Positions 8,899 to 17,729 of a stretch of 64,000 bases of DNA are shown here, piece after piece. The notes below the pieces were generated by a model. That model saw only the letters and a list, made by a program, of their open reading frames with translations, was not told where the DNA came from and did not search any database. The stretch covers positions 1 to 64,000 of the forward strand of contig NZ_CAJYOJ010000004.1 of the NCBI RefSeq assembly GCF_913776295.1, given 5' to 3'. Positions within the stretch are counted from its first letter, which is position 1. Each line of letters begins with the position of its first letter. Both the position numbers and the translations under genes were made by a program. This DNA is from an uncultured Pedobacter sp. (GTDB lineage: Bacteria > Bacteroidota > Bacteroidia > Sphingobacteriales > Sphingobacteriaceae).

Positions 8899-9765
8899 AT
8901 GAAAAAAACAATTTTTGGCCGCTTGGCAGCGTTGGCCATTCTATCGCTGATTTGTATTCCAACCGTTTTTGCACAGCAGAACAAAAGTTTATCTTCTACA
9001 AAATCATATTTCCCGCAAGAAAGGACAAAAGTGTTATTTGTGGGGTCTTTTCATTTTCACTATCCCGGATTAGATGCGCATGTAACATCAAACGATGATA
9101 AAGTAGATGTTCTTTCACCAACCAGGCAAAAAGAACTTACTGATCTGGTAAACTATATCAAAAAATTCAGACCTACAAAAACTGCAATTGAGGCTTTACC
9201 TGAATGGAAAGCGACACAGAAATTAAACGCCTACAAAAAAGGAGCCTATCGGACGGAACGGGATGAACGCTATCAGCTTGGTATGCGGATTGCAACTGAA
9301 CTGAAGCTCGATACCATTTATTCGATTGACGATCATTCAATGGTTTCGGAATTGAGCAAAATTGATCCGGAGTATTTTAAAGCTTTGTTTAAAGATTACG
9401 ATTATAAAAGTGAAGACCCTTACTCCAAAATGTATGAGCGTTGGTATAAAGCTGAAGACAGTTTACGCGCTAAAACTTCCTTGCTAGTATACTTCAAACA
9501 GACAAACTCTAAACGCTATCACCAGCTTGGGCATGGTGCTTACCTGGTTGGCGATTTTAAGTTAGATGATAAAAGAGGTGCAGATGCCCTTGCCATAAAC
9601 TGGTACAGCCGGAACCTGCGGATTTTTAGAAATCTTCAGGAGATCACCGAAAGTCCGAAAGACAGGATTCTGGTGATATTCGGCAACGGTCATGGTGCAA
9701 TTCTCCGACAATTACTGGAGAGTTCGCCGGAATATGAGTTCATCGAATTCGACAGCCTTAAATAA
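8899..9765 (+). CDS. DUF5694 family secreted protein
   Basis: 288 residues from the ATG at 8899. This start is chosen because MKKTIFGRLAALAILSLICI is a clean signal peptide, whereas the in-frame ATG at 8827 adds a non-signal stretch. The mature part has VLFVGSFHFHYPGLDAH and later FGNGHGAILRQLL, the conserved ends of DUF5694, which resembles TraB/PrgY-type proteins with conserved His and Glu (AIEALPEW). Function is unknown; a metal-dependent hydrolase fold is possible but only suggested. It stands alone, divergent from the two-component operon. Confidence 0.8.
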   Translation: MKKTIFGRLAALAILSLICIPTVFAQQNKSLSSTKSYFPQERTKVLFVGSFHFHYPGLDAHVTSNDDKVDVLSPTRQKELTDLVNYIKKFRPTKTAIEALPEWKATQKLNAYKKGAYRTERDERYQLGMRIATELKLDTIYSIDDHSMVSELSKIDPEYFKALFKDYDYKSEDPYSKMYERWYKAEDSLRAKTSLLVYFKQTNSKRYHQLGHGAYLVGDFKLDDKRGADALAINWYSRNLRIFRNLQEITESPKDRILVIFGNGHGAILRQLLESSPEYEFIEFDSLK

Positions 9766-9798
9766 TACAAGTAAATTAATTTCTGAAAAGCCAAGGGT

Positions 9799-9900
9799 TT
9801 ATACCAGTAAATAAATGGCTGTACCAATAACGAAACCAAGCAGCAAAATGGTGGCGAAAAAGATGGCCATCAACTTTTCAAAGGAATCTAAACTTTCCAT
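9799..9900 (-). CDS. 33-residue single-pass membrane peptide (first of a tandem pair)
   Basis: An ATG frame encodes 33 residues: a short N-terminal part MESLDSFEKL, then one strongly hydrophobic stretch (MAIFFATILLLGFVIG and on to LLV). The neighbour at 9943-10044 is also exactly 33 residues, on the same strand, with the same layout (MET/MES, aromatic/Lys, one membrane segment). Size and order suggest a duplicated small membrane protein. I do not recognise a family. Too little sequence exists to prove that it is coding. Confidence 0.5.
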   Translation of the reverse strand: MESLDSFEKLMAIFFATILLLGFVIGTAIYLLV

Positions 9901-9942
9901 AAAAAACAAAAAACGTATGGTATGTAAAAATCAGGTGAAAAA

Positions 9943-10044
9943 TTAAGACAGCTTAGCTAAGGTCATGCCGAGAATGGCGCTGATGAATAAACAAATGAAA
10001 AATACATGTAAAATAATTGAAAGTAGCCTCTTAAAAGTTTCCAT
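9943..10044 (-). CDS. 33-residue single-pass membrane peptide (second of a tandem pair)
   Basis: An ATG frame encodes 33 residues, starting METFKRLLSII followed by one hydrophobic segment and ending in TLAKLS. It lies 42 bases upstream (in the sense of transcription) of the 9799-9900 gene. The two have equal length and similar N-termini but different tails. Possible roles are a membrane stress peptide, a regulator subunit or a type I toxin, with nothing to choose between them. Confidence 0.5.
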   Translation of the reverse strand: METFKRLLSIILHVFFICLFISAILGMTLAKLS

Positions 10045-10152
10045 GCCCAAGAAACGAAATCTCAAGCATTTGGTTTTTGAAAATTTAAAAAAAATAACTG
10101 CCAATCCCTGTAAGCTGAGTTGATGAACAGTTAAATTGTTAAAAAAATAAAA

Positions 10153-10878
10153 GAGGCTGTATTAGAAATAATTTTGGAGATTCTCGGCAGAATAATATTT
10201 TAAAAGGTCGTCATTCCCGTGGAAACCTTTCGTGTGGACACATTTTTGTTAGCCATTATTTGTTCTTTAGCACGTATTTCTAAGGCAATCGTCATGCTGA
10301 ATTTATTTCAGCATCTTCCTTGCTATTAATGCCAATGATTAGGAAAATTTTTTTCAACAAAAAGATTGTTTTTTCCGCTCTATGCCGCGGGGCATGGTAC
10401 TTTGGAGCGCCAAAGTACCCAAAGCGCTTCGTCAATCCAGCAATGAGCCTTTTGCACAATTCCATGCGCATCAAAAAAACAGCGGCACTTCGTTTTGTGT
10501 TCAATCTTTTTTAAAAAATTAAATCATCGTCATGAACACAAAACCACTGCGTTTCAGGTTTGCTAGTGCAAGTTTATCTGGACTACTACTGTTTTTTTGA
10601 TTTCCTGGCTCCTGGGATTGACAGCGTCCTTAGCTAAAACCCGTGCTTTATTAAAGTTGGTTAGCAAAATGCCCATACCATTCTCAAAAAAGATGTGTCC
10701 ACACGATAGGTGAAAACGGGAACCACGAAGTGCCCAGCGAAGCTAATCTTAACACGATAAAACGACAAATAAGTAAGTCCCTACCAAATCATTAAGATGC
10801 CCAGTCAAGCTGAGCATGACGACACCGCCAAAGTCGATTCTTTTGCCAACTCTGAATCTGTTATTTTGTTACAGCCTC
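10153..10878. repeat. Long inverted-end repeat element, copy B (about 726 bp)
   Basis: The ends are GAGGCTGTATTAGAAATAA (from 10153) and the reverse complement of the right end, GAGGCTGTAACAAAATAA (to 10878). The body aligns with copy A (1278-2084) from end to end. A palindrome at about 10380-10425 (GCCGCGGGGC, TTTGGAGCGCCAAAG) and arms around 10470-10600 give it strong secondary structure. It contains the minimal CGTCATGCTGA hairpin at 10290-10316 and the matching half at about 10805-10825. No transposase is present. Confidence 0.72.
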
Positions 10879-10965
10879 AATCTACGGATCTGCAGGCGTA
10901 TTTTGAATATTTAAATTGCATGATTTGGAGTGGAAACCATTAATCGCACTCCAAAACTTTACTCA

Positions 10966-11787
10966 CTAAGACTGAATAAACGCTAAAATATCTTTATTAA
11001 TTGTTTCAGCTTCCGTAGTTGGCATACCATGGGGGAAACCAGGATAAGTAATCAGTTTTCCGTTTTTCAACAGTTTGGCCGATTTTACACCCGCATTTTG
11101 GTAAGGAACAATCTGATCATCTTCACCATGAAGCACCAAAACCGGGATATCAACGGCTTTTAAATCTTCATTAAAATCTGTTTCAGAAAAAGCTTTGATG
11201 CCCTCGTAATGCGCAACAATTCCGCCCATCATGCCCTGTCTCCACCAGTTTCTTTGCACACCTTCTTTTACAACTGCACCCTCCCGGTTATAGCCATAGA
11301 ACGGAATGGTCAAATCAACATAAAACTGTTGTCTGTTGTTTAATGTCTGGTCTCTGATATCATCAAAAACAGACATAGGCACCCCATCCGGATTGCTTTC
11401 ACTTTGAACCATAATCGGTGGAACAGCACTAATCAATACTGCTTTTTTTGCCCTGCCATTGGCGTATTTATGAACATAACGAATCACTTCGCCACCACCC
11501 GTAGAATGGCCGATGTGAACCACATCTTTCAAATCAAGAAATTCTACCAGCTCGGCCGCATCGGCCGCATATTGTTCAATCGTATGGCCATAAATATCCT
11601 GGCTGGAACGGCCGTGCCCTCTCCTATCGTGCGTAATTACACGGTAGCCTTTCTGTAAAAAGAAAATAACCTGTGCGTCCCAATCATCTGATGATAAAGG
11701 CCATCCGTGGTGGAACATTAAGGTTGGTCCCAGACCCTGATCTTTGTAAAAAATCTCTGTTCCGTCTTTTAATTTTAGTGTACTCAT
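10966..11787 (-). CDS. Alpha/beta hydrolase, non-haem chloroperoxidase-like
   Basis: 273 residues. The nucleophile elbow GHSTGG places Ser 95, the acid is in HGEDDQIVP (Asp 223/224) and the base is His 253 in GFPHGMP. The oxyanion region is HHGWPLSSDDWD and the family motif is DRRGHGRSS. Length and motifs fit the cofactor-free haloperoxidase/esterase (perhydrolase) group. Such enzymes hydrolyse esters and can form peracids; the natural substrate is unknown. It is a single gene with its own promoter at 11854-11881. Confidence 0.9.
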   Translation of the reverse strand: MSTLKLKDGTEIFYKDQGLGPTLMFHHGWPLSSDDWDAQVIFFLQKGYRVITHDRRGHGRSSQDIYGHTIEQYAADAAELVEFLDLKDVVHIGHSTGGGEVIRYVHKYANGRAKKAVLISAVPPIMVQSESNPDGVPMSVFDDIRDQTLNNRQQFYVDLTIPFYGYNREGAVVKEGVQRNWWRQGMMGGIVAHYEGIKAFSETDFNEDLKAVDIPVLVLHGEDDQIVPYQNAGVKSAKLLKNGKLITYPGFPHGMPTTEAETINKDILAFIQS

Positions 11788-11853
11788 GGTTTTTAGTTTT
11801 TTGTTTATGGTTGATTATATATTAAGAAAATGTTTTCTGTTCTTATTATAAAT

Positions 11854-11881
11854 CAAATGTAGTGTGGTAAACACAAATCAA
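11854..11881 (-). promoter_or_regulatory. Putative promoter of the alpha/beta hydrolase gene
   Basis: On the minus strand a -7 box TACATTTG (11861-11854) matches TAnnTTTG, with a TTG at 11881-11879 upstream (17-base spacing, slightly short). Transcription would start about 60 bases before the ATG at 11787. Pattern match only. Confidence 0.45.
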
Positions 11882-12140
11882 TCTTGACCTATGGTATCTT
11901 TCACCTTTATCTGGTAAATCATTGATGCTCATTTCTATTTGGCAAAAATTATTCTTCTTCGCCAATCAGTTGAAATAAATCCTCCGTAGAACTCGAGAAA
12001 AAACAACTATTTAACTATAAAAACTTTAAAAGACTCATCACCAGTTAAATATAAGGTTAAACCCTATCAAAATCAATAAATATTTCTTAAATGTTAACGC
12101 GGTTTTGATTACCTTAGCACTCAAATTACAAATCTCATTA

Positions 12141-13910
12141 ATGCCTTCATTTCTTCAATTGGACAACACCCGCCTAAGCATTTTGCCCTTTACATTTGCT
12201 TTATTCTTTTTATTAGTATACGGAGTGGCCTGCAAGAAAGCCGAAGTAACTACCCCTACTCCTACTCCAACAGTTGTTGATGATCTTCCAAAAGCGAACA
12301 ACATAACCGCTGTAAGCATCAATCAGATTACCTTTACAGTGTCTTATACCTTAGATTTCACCACCTCTGCCACTGGTGTTACCTATGCTGCTGATTCTAT
12401 TTCGCTGGTAAAAAATGCCGGTACAGACGTACATAGTTTTGTTAATAAATTGTCCTATCTGGCAAAAATTGAGTTAAAGGCTTATCCTACCGAGAATAAA
12501 GTTTGGTATCGGGTATATTTTTTTAGCAGCAGTGGTACTAAGGTATATTCAAAAATTTATCGCCATGAATTCTCCCTTTGGCAAGTACAGAATAAATATA
12601 TTGTTAACGGACTTGCCGTTGATAATAACCACCCGAAAGATGGACTGGTTACCTATGACCAAACTCCCTATACAGGTTTAGACAATTCATTAACAGTATC
12701 TATTTATATGCCGGGTTATAATTATGAGGGCTATAGGGCAAAGATTAACGGCATAAATGCACCGTTAGGCAAATTTGTAGACAGCTGGGGCGTTATTGAA
12801 ATTAAAAAACTTGTGTTTGATGTACCTGAAAATATCCCGATAGGCAATGCCAAATTTGAACTATACAATTACAACAAGCTGGTATACAGTACCGATTTAG
12901 TGGTGGTAAATGGTGGTTTATTAAACAAGGTATGGCACCCTACAGGCAACAACCAGGGCGGCGATTATATTGTTCACAATAACGAACTTTACACTTATAT
13001 TAATAGATGGGTAGGATCTGGTACCGAACAACCACAATTTCATAAATGGTCGCCAGCTACCAATACCTGGACCAAACTTCCTAACCCGCCAGAAACCCGG
13101 TATTCTGAATACAATGGCGGCCAAAGCATTAATGGACTCATTTATTTTTGTCCTAATGTAAAAGATTATGGCAGTACCTATCCCTTTTTGTACGAAGAAT
13201 GGCTGTGGACATTTAATCCAGCTAGTAATGTATGGAAAAAAACCATTCTATCCAGTAACGGACCATCAAACCGAACAAAAATTGACGAACAATTTTTGGG
13301 TTGTTTTAGCCATGGCGGCAAATTATATTGTCTTTTAAGCTATAAATCTTTTGGCACTGATTATTATGAAATGCATGTTTATGATCCGTCAGCTAACAGT
13401 TGGAAGAAGTTTATGGATTTACCAAACGATAAAAACTCAATTACGGTTTACAAAACGGTTGTTAATAATGGCAAAGCTTATTTGCTGGTATCTAAACGGG
13501 TGAGCTCTTCATATTCGGGTAGGGTGACTAAAAATCAGTTCTTTGAAATGGATATGGATACCAAAACATTAATACCCCGGAACTGGATTACTGACCCAGG
13601 CAAAAGCTGGGTAATTGCTAACGACAATGAGTTTGCTGTTGCTGCCCCGAATCTGGCCAGTTACAGAGGAAAAATATATGTGTATGGCGGAGGGAATACC
13701 ATTTTTAGTTCTATTTATTCTTCTGTTTTTGCTGTTTACGATCCTGATGCCAATAGCTGGAGCAGCGTAAGCAGCTATAGCTATTACTCAGGTTGGGTAA
13801 GCAATAATTATGGTTACTTCGGAACAATAGGCGACAAATTGTATGTTGGCTTTGGCTACGACAGGCAGCATATCGAGTCAGCTGCGCTATATAATATAGC
13901 TATTAAATAG
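12141..13910 (+). CDS. Kelch-repeat surface lipoprotein
   Basis: 589 residues from the ATG at 12141, chosen because the hydrophobic segment FTFALFFLLVYGVAC ends in a lipobox-like VAC+K; the in-frame ATG at 12105 only lengthens the n-region. A Thr/Pro linker (TTPTPTPT) follows, then a fibronectin/IPT-like beta domain (about 50-255). The C-terminal half holds Kelch-type repeats: blocks with ELYTY...W, LIYFC...W, KLYCL...W, KIYVYGGG...W, each followed by a 'YDP.AN.W' turn (EMHVYDPSANSW, AVYDPDANSW), forming a beta-propeller. Likely cell-surface binding; the ligand is unknown. It is monocistronic. Confidence 0.8.
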   Translation: MPSFLQLDNTRLSILPFTFALFFLLVYGVACKKAEVTTPTPTPTVVDDLPKANNITAVSINQITFTVSYTLDFTTSATGVTYAADSISLVKNAGTDVHSFVNKLSYLAKIELKAYPTENKVWYRVYFFSSSGTKVYSKIYRHEFSLWQVQNKYIVNGLAVDNNHPKDGLVTYDQTPYTGLDNSLTVSIYMPGYNYEGYRAKINGINAPLGKFVDSWGVIEIKKLVFDVPENIPIGNAKFELYNYNKLVYSTDLVVVNGGLLNKVWHPTGNNQGGDYIVHNNELYTYINRWVGSGTEQPQFHKWSPATNTWTKLPNPPETRYSEYNGGQSINGLIYFCPNVKDYGSTYPFLYEEWLWTFNPASNVWKKTILSSNGPSNRTKIDEQFLGCFSHGGKLYCLLSYKSFGTDYYEMHVYDPSANSWKKFMDLPNDKNSITVYKTVVNNGKAYLLVSKRVSSSYSGRVTKNQFFEMDMDTKTLIPRNWITDPGKSWVIANDNEFAVAAPNLASYRGKIYVYGGGNTIFSSIYSSVFAVYDPDANSWSSVSSYSYYSGWVSNNYGYFGTIGDKLYVGFGYDRQHIESAALYNIAIK

Positions 13911-14134
13911 GCTTAGGTTTCGGTTATGTATAAAACTTTTGATTCTTTCCTTTTAATAAAAGAAGATGGTACTTTAAACTAAATGAAAATGGTGTTTCAT
14001 GTTTTAGGCCAGGAACCTCCGGTTGGAAATGGGCTATCATTCAAAATTACCAAATGGGGTTATCAAAACGTTTAGCAAGAGATTAGCTTGCATCAGGTAC
14101 TTAGTGTTGATGTTCAGAAAGTATGCGCTTTGGC

Positions 14135-14662
14135 TTAGCTCACAATGTATTTCGAAGAAATCAACAATAGTAATGTCCTGTCAGACTTTGCTTCTTCATA
14201 GTTTTCTTTCAGCAATTTATTGATATGGGGATTATGGAGTCGGATTGCCGCCATTTGTAAAATCTGAAAAGAAGCCATTTCTACACTTTCGATGTTCTGG
14301 AGGTAGAATATAATCGAAAGGTCCTGAAGTTCTGCTTCTCCTTTTTGTTCGTTAATGGCTTCGAAGGCATCATCAATTAAGCCGGAGAGGCCATGAATAC
14401 TACCTTTCGAAGGATCAGTATCGAGCAGGGTATAAATCAGTTGTAAGCGGGCAAGTTGCTTCTCCACATTTCCAACGGTATCGAAAATGGCATTGCGAAG
14501 ATCTTTAAAACGGGCCTCTTCGGCCAGCAGCGGTAACTTATGGGTTAAATGTATTTTAGCGGCATAAATACGGTCGAGATGTTTAATAAAAAAAAGCTTT
14601 AACCTTTCAGAACCAAGGTTGATCCTTTCCCAGGCATTTGGCGGATTGGTTTGTTCGGACAT
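14135..14662 (-). CDS. DUF892 (YciE/YciF-like) ferritin-like protein
   Basis: 175 residues, all helical. The segment FIKHLDRIYAAKIHLTHKLPLLAEEA and the later Glu/His-bearing helices (NIESVEMASFQILQMAAIRL) follow the DUF892 ferritin-like four-helix pattern. Members are stress proteins of unclear function. It is the third gene of an operon behind the PAS-AraC protein and the single receiver, 17 bases after the receiver gene. Confidence 0.75.
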   Translation of the reverse strand: MSEQTNPPNAWERINLGSERLKLFFIKHLDRIYAAKIHLTHKLPLLAEEARFKDLRNAIFDTVGNVEKQLARLQLIYTLLDTDPSKGSIHGLSGLIDDAFEAINEQKGEAELQDLSIIFYLQNIESVEMASFQILQMAAIRLHNPHINKLLKENYEEAKSDRTLLLLISSKYIVS

Positions 14663-14679
14663 AGTATTTTAAAATTGCC

Positions 14680-15042
14680 CTAAGTTAGCAGTTTCTTTAC
14701 TTTATCCATCAGATAATCGATATTAAAAGGTTTTGCAATAAAATCATCTGCACCACAGCGCCGGGCCAGTGCATGTAAATTCGATTCTGCCGACACCAAT
14801 AAAACCGGTTTATCGAATAGGTGCTTATTGGCTTTGATTTCTGTACAAATATCAACCCCACTTTTTGCATAACCGATAATGTTTACATCAAGTAATACCA
14901 GATCGGGTGCTGCAGCAATAATTTCTGCCAACGGAATTCCGGATTGATAAGTAACGGTCTCAATTTGCTCCTGGTTCAAAATCGTCTCGAAAAGCCATAA
15001 AAGTTCCTTATCATCATCAATAACCAATACTTTCTTATCCAT
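14680..15042 (-). CDS. Single-domain response regulator (CheY-like receiver)
   Basis: 120 residues, receiver domain only. The acidic pair is Asp 9/Asp 10, the phospho-acceptor is Asp 52 in LVLLDVNIIG, Ser is in LLVSAES and Lys in IAKPFN. There is no output domain, so it must act through a partner. It sits 24 bases after the PAS-AraC gene and before the DUF892 gene; no kinase is in the operon. Confidence 0.9.
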   Translation of the reverse strand: MDKKVLVIDDDKELLWLFETILNQEQIETVTYQSGIPLAEIIAAAPDLVLLDVNIIGYAKSGVDICTEIKANKHLFDKPVLLVSAESNLHALARRCGADDFIAKPFNIDYLMDKVKKLLT

Positions 15043-15066
15043 ATACCCAGATTAAAACATTTTAAT

Positions 15067-15903
15067 TTACAGCAGTGCTGTAACATCAATTCCATAAATG
15101 TTATAGAACATTTTTTTAAACCGGCTGGTGGAGGAAAAACCTGCCATTCTACCTAAAGCAGCCGGGCTGTGTTCTTTTCCTTTCGAGATCATCTCCCACA
15201 CCATGTGCATTTGTACCATGGTTATGAGTTTTTTTGGCGTCATCGAAACAATCCTATCAATATAACGGTAAACCTGGCGTTCGCTCATGGCCATTTCCGC
15301 ACTCAAAAACTTTAAATTCAGGTTTGCCGTACCTGCATGTTTACGCACAAGCATTTCAAATTTTTCCATCCACTTATGGTCGGCAACCGCTAAGGTATCG
15401 TTCAGTCCCAACCACCTGAAATCAGGCACTTCAGGGTGGATTTCAGGATTGATAAAGGCAATTTCCTGCGAAAACCTGGCCTTTTGCTCTTCTCCCAAAC
15501 GGTTGAGGATGGAAACAATGTGACTTTGTTCTTCTTCTTTTTTCTTGCTGGTGATATCTTTTGCAATCGAGAAAAAAACCTGGTCGCGCTCTATAAAAAC
15601 AGATGACCAGGAAAGCCATACCGTTTTACCGTCTTTGGTCAGCAAGCGGTTATCATACTCGGCGAAATGTTGGCTATTTACCTGTGCAGTTCTCACATGA
15701 GAAGCCACCTCCCGATCATCGGGATGGATAAAATCATCTATAGGTGAATTAAACAGCTCTTCATCCGAGTAACCCAATAAATTTTGAACGGCAGGATTGA
15801 TTTTCTTCAGCAATCCGTCTCCACCCACAATGCACAGCAGGTTTGGGTATTGTTCAAAATAATATTCGAGGTCAGCCTGGTTATTAACGTATTTATCTTT
15901 CAT
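15067..15903 (-). CDS. PAS-domain regulator with C-terminal AraC-type helix-turn-helix
   Basis: 278 residues from the ATG at 15903 (MKDKYVNNQ). Residues about 10-125 form a PAS fold (LLGYSDEELFNSPIDDFIHPDD, then WLSWSSVFIERDQVFFSIAKDIT). A linker of about 50 residues leads to an AraC-like DNA-binding domain (LNLKFLSAEMAMSERQVYRY, then AALGRMAGFSSTSRFKKMFY). It looks like a cytosolic sensor-regulator fused without a kinase. It heads the operon with the receiver and DUF892 genes and is probably their regulator. Confidence 0.82.
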   Translation of the reverse strand: MKDKYVNNQADLEYYFEQYPNLLCIVGGDGLLKKINPAVQNLLGYSDEELFNSPIDDFIHPDDREVASHVRTAQVNSQHFAEYDNRLLTKDGKTVWLSWSSVFIERDQVFFSIAKDITSKKKEEEQSHIVSILNRLGEEQKARFSQEIAFINPEIHPEVPDFRWLGLNDTLAVADHKWMEKFEMLVRKHAGTANLNLKFLSAEMAMSERQVYRYIDRIVSMTPKKLITMVQMHMVWEMISKGKEHSPAALGRMAGFSSTSRFKKMFYNIYGIDVTALL

Positions 15904-16397
15904 TTTACATGTTTCTGCATGATAAACAGGCATGTTCCCCGTTCATACCTTATGCATTTGCAACACATAGTTATAGCTATTGTTTCATAATTCAATGAGA
16001 TATAAAATTTTGTCAGTTTTTGGTTTAATATGGCAGTTTTATTACTGGATTTTAGCCCAAATTATCACATCATTAATGCTTAACCGTGGTAATTAAGCTA
16101 CATTTTGATAGAAATTTGTTGCAATGTGGGTAATCCATGCCCTATTTAGACTGAAAAACGATCAGCCAAAATTCTTCGGGTAATTTTTCAATTATTATTG
16201 GCGATTTGAAATTTTATTTCGATATTGCTGATGCAAACTGTTAAATAATATATTTTTTCATCAAACATCGGAGATCCAAAACAGCAATTAATTTTTAACA
16301 ATATTCCTGGTCGAGTGGTAGCCCCACATTTCCTATATCTCTGAAAAGAGTTATTTGGCAGTTTGCAGCGACCAGGATACTTTTTAATTTTTAGGTT
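15904..16397. other. Gene-free divergent intergenic region
   Basis: About 490 AT-rich bases between the PAS-AraC gene (minus) and the unrecognised gene at 16398 (plus). I see no convincing frame. It must hold both divergent promoters. CCTGGTCG (about 16306) and CGACCAGG (about 16369) are inverted partners that could form a hairpin in the leader of the 16398 gene. Confidence 0.4.
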
Positions 16398-17033
16398 ATG
16401 CAAACTGCCAAAAGTAAAAATCAACACACACAGCTCCCTGTTCAGGTTGCAGCTGTACCGGCCAACATTAATGTATTGCCTGCCATTTGCGCGGTAAAAG
16501 CCACCTTACATCACATTGATGGGCAGGTTTCAGAAATCACCATGACTTTGCCACGCTACAGCGGTTGGGCAGAATTTTTAGAAGATGGGCAAAATGCCGT
16601 TCGGGAATATGTTTATCAGCTCACCCGGCATTGGATCCAGATTAGCCATTTCTTTATCGAAACCGGAACCCTCAACCCCAATGGTACAATAGCCTCTTGT
16701 TTTTTGCCCCGCCGGTTCGATATCCCACTCGGCAAATTTTATAAACCAATGGTACCCGGCGCCTGGGTAACCGCCAATCAACACCCGCACCACCCCAAGT
16801 ATAACCAAAAAGGATCAGGCAAAAGTTTAACAGAGTTAATGACTATTGCAAACCGCAGAAATGATGTTGTTTATCATCAAGTAGAACCTGATACCATCCT
16901 TTGCGGTGTTCCAATTGAAAGTCAATCTGCTTACTTTGAAAACGGGGATGTTCCTATCGGGTATTTTGAAAAGAATGGGATTGAGTATGTAGTGATTTAC
17001 AGTTATGTTGTTGGGAAAGGGAGTTTTGAGTGA
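16398..17033 (+). CDS. Hypothetical protein, no family recognised
   Basis: 211 residues, no signal peptide or membrane segment. The N-terminus is polar (MQTAKSKNQHTQ). Notable stretches are LHHIDGQVSEITMTLPRYSGW, PHHPKYNQKGSGKSLTEL (about 130-150) and a C-terminal beta-rich end (YVVIYSYVVGKGSFE). There are five His-containing turns but no catalytic motif I can name. It stands alone at the start of the accessory region that ends at the tRNA-Leu gene. Confidence 0.65.
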   Translation: MQTAKSKNQHTQLPVQVAAVPANINVLPAICAVKATLHHIDGQVSEITMTLPRYSGWAEFLEDGQNAVREYVYQLTRHWIQISHFFIETGTLNPNGTIASCFLPRRFDIPLGKFYKPMVPGAWVTANQHPHHPKYNQKGSGKSLTELMTIANRRNDVVYHQVEPDTILCGVPIESQSAYFENGDVPIGYFEKNGIEYVVIYSYVVGKGSFE

Positions 17034-17147
17034 TGAGGGAGTGAAATAAATTTAAGCCCTTGCAGAGATTGTGGGGGCTAACCTTTCCAATATCTTTAAT
17101 AAGCATCAAGAAATCGTAGAAATAGCGCTGCTTTGTTAGTTAAATTT

Positions 17148-17172
17148 TGGTCTTAGCGGGAAGCTAAGACCA
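17148..17172. terminator. Hairpin between convergent genes
   Basis: TGGTCTTAGC, loop GGGAA, GCTAAGACCA: a perfect 10-base stem between the stops at 17033 (plus) and 17211 (minus). It lacks a clear T-run on either side, so it may act as a mRNA 3'-end stabiliser as well as a terminator. Confidence 0.5.
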
Positions 17173-17210
17173 GGAGGATTATTTTATCCTTTTTTAGATA
17201 GCCTCTAAGA

Positions 17211-17594
17211 TTAATTGCAAAATCTTTCTAGCAGGTATTTAGAATAAAACGGTGCAGTTACTATCATCAGCAATGAAAAAATAAAAAAGAAAAGACTGAA
17301 TACAAACGAAGCTATGTTGCTATTAAATAATTTTGGTTTTTCATCAATAATACGCTCCATTCTTTTTGATTGATAATAAATTCGGTAATTGGCAATAATA
17401 ATAGCTATTAAAACACCAATCATTGGCCATTTAGATATATTATAACAAAAAAGAAGGATTAATACGATATTCAGTAAACCATTAATGATGAAACTCTCCA
17501 TTAAACTTAGACAAAAAATAACTGTTGAATGAGGTTGATCATCTGGAAGAGTCTTCGTATAAAATAGATAGTAGTAGTAATAAAGAATTTTCAT
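17211..17594 (-). CDS. Small multi-pass membrane protein, possible immunity-type partner
   Basis: 127 residues with three hydrophobic segments (about 35-52, 57-70, 92-112) and a Tyr-rich N-terminus (YYYYYLFYTK). No family recognised. Its ATG overlaps the stop of the upstream frame (TAATG), so it was translated by coupling with a gene of which only about 45 codons remain (17594-17729). Small membrane proteins coupled to the 3' end of a large gene are common as immunity partners of polymorphic toxins. That reading is inference. Confidence 0.65.
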   Translation of the reverse strand: MKILYYYYYLFYTKTLPDDQPHSTVIFCLSLMESFIINGLLNIVLILLFCYNISKWPMIGVLIAIIIANYRIYYQSKRMERIIDEKPKLFNSNIASFVFSLFFFIFSLLMIVTAPFYSKYLLERFCN

Positions 17595-17729
17595 TAAGGT
17601 TTCAATTTGTCAATCATTTCTTGCAATTTTTCATTATAGCGTGGGTATTCATCTCGTTCAACACCTAACAAATCCTGAATTACTGGTCTCACATTTTTTC
17701 TATACCCGGGATCACTCGCAATTTCCCTA
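17594..17729 (-). pseudogene. 3' remnant of a truncated gene upstream of the small membrane protein
   Basis: The minus-strand frame reads REIASDPGYRKNVRPVIQ, then DLLGVERDEYPRYNEKLQEM and IDKLKP to a TAA that overlaps the next ATG. The charged, helical sequence looks truly coding. The frame is cut at 17730 by the end of a 130-bp inverted-repeat insert, and beyond it lies the helicase gene. No start is available, so this is the tail of a lost gene. I do not recognise the family. Confidence 0.55.

Noticed and set aside
15234..15523. Plus-strand frames opposite the PAS-AraC gene
   Set aside because: Antisense shadows of a gene with clear domains.
16188..16427. 79-codon minus-strand frame in the divergent gap
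   Set aside because: Overlaps the start of the 16398 gene, low coding character, no start context; left as noncoding.
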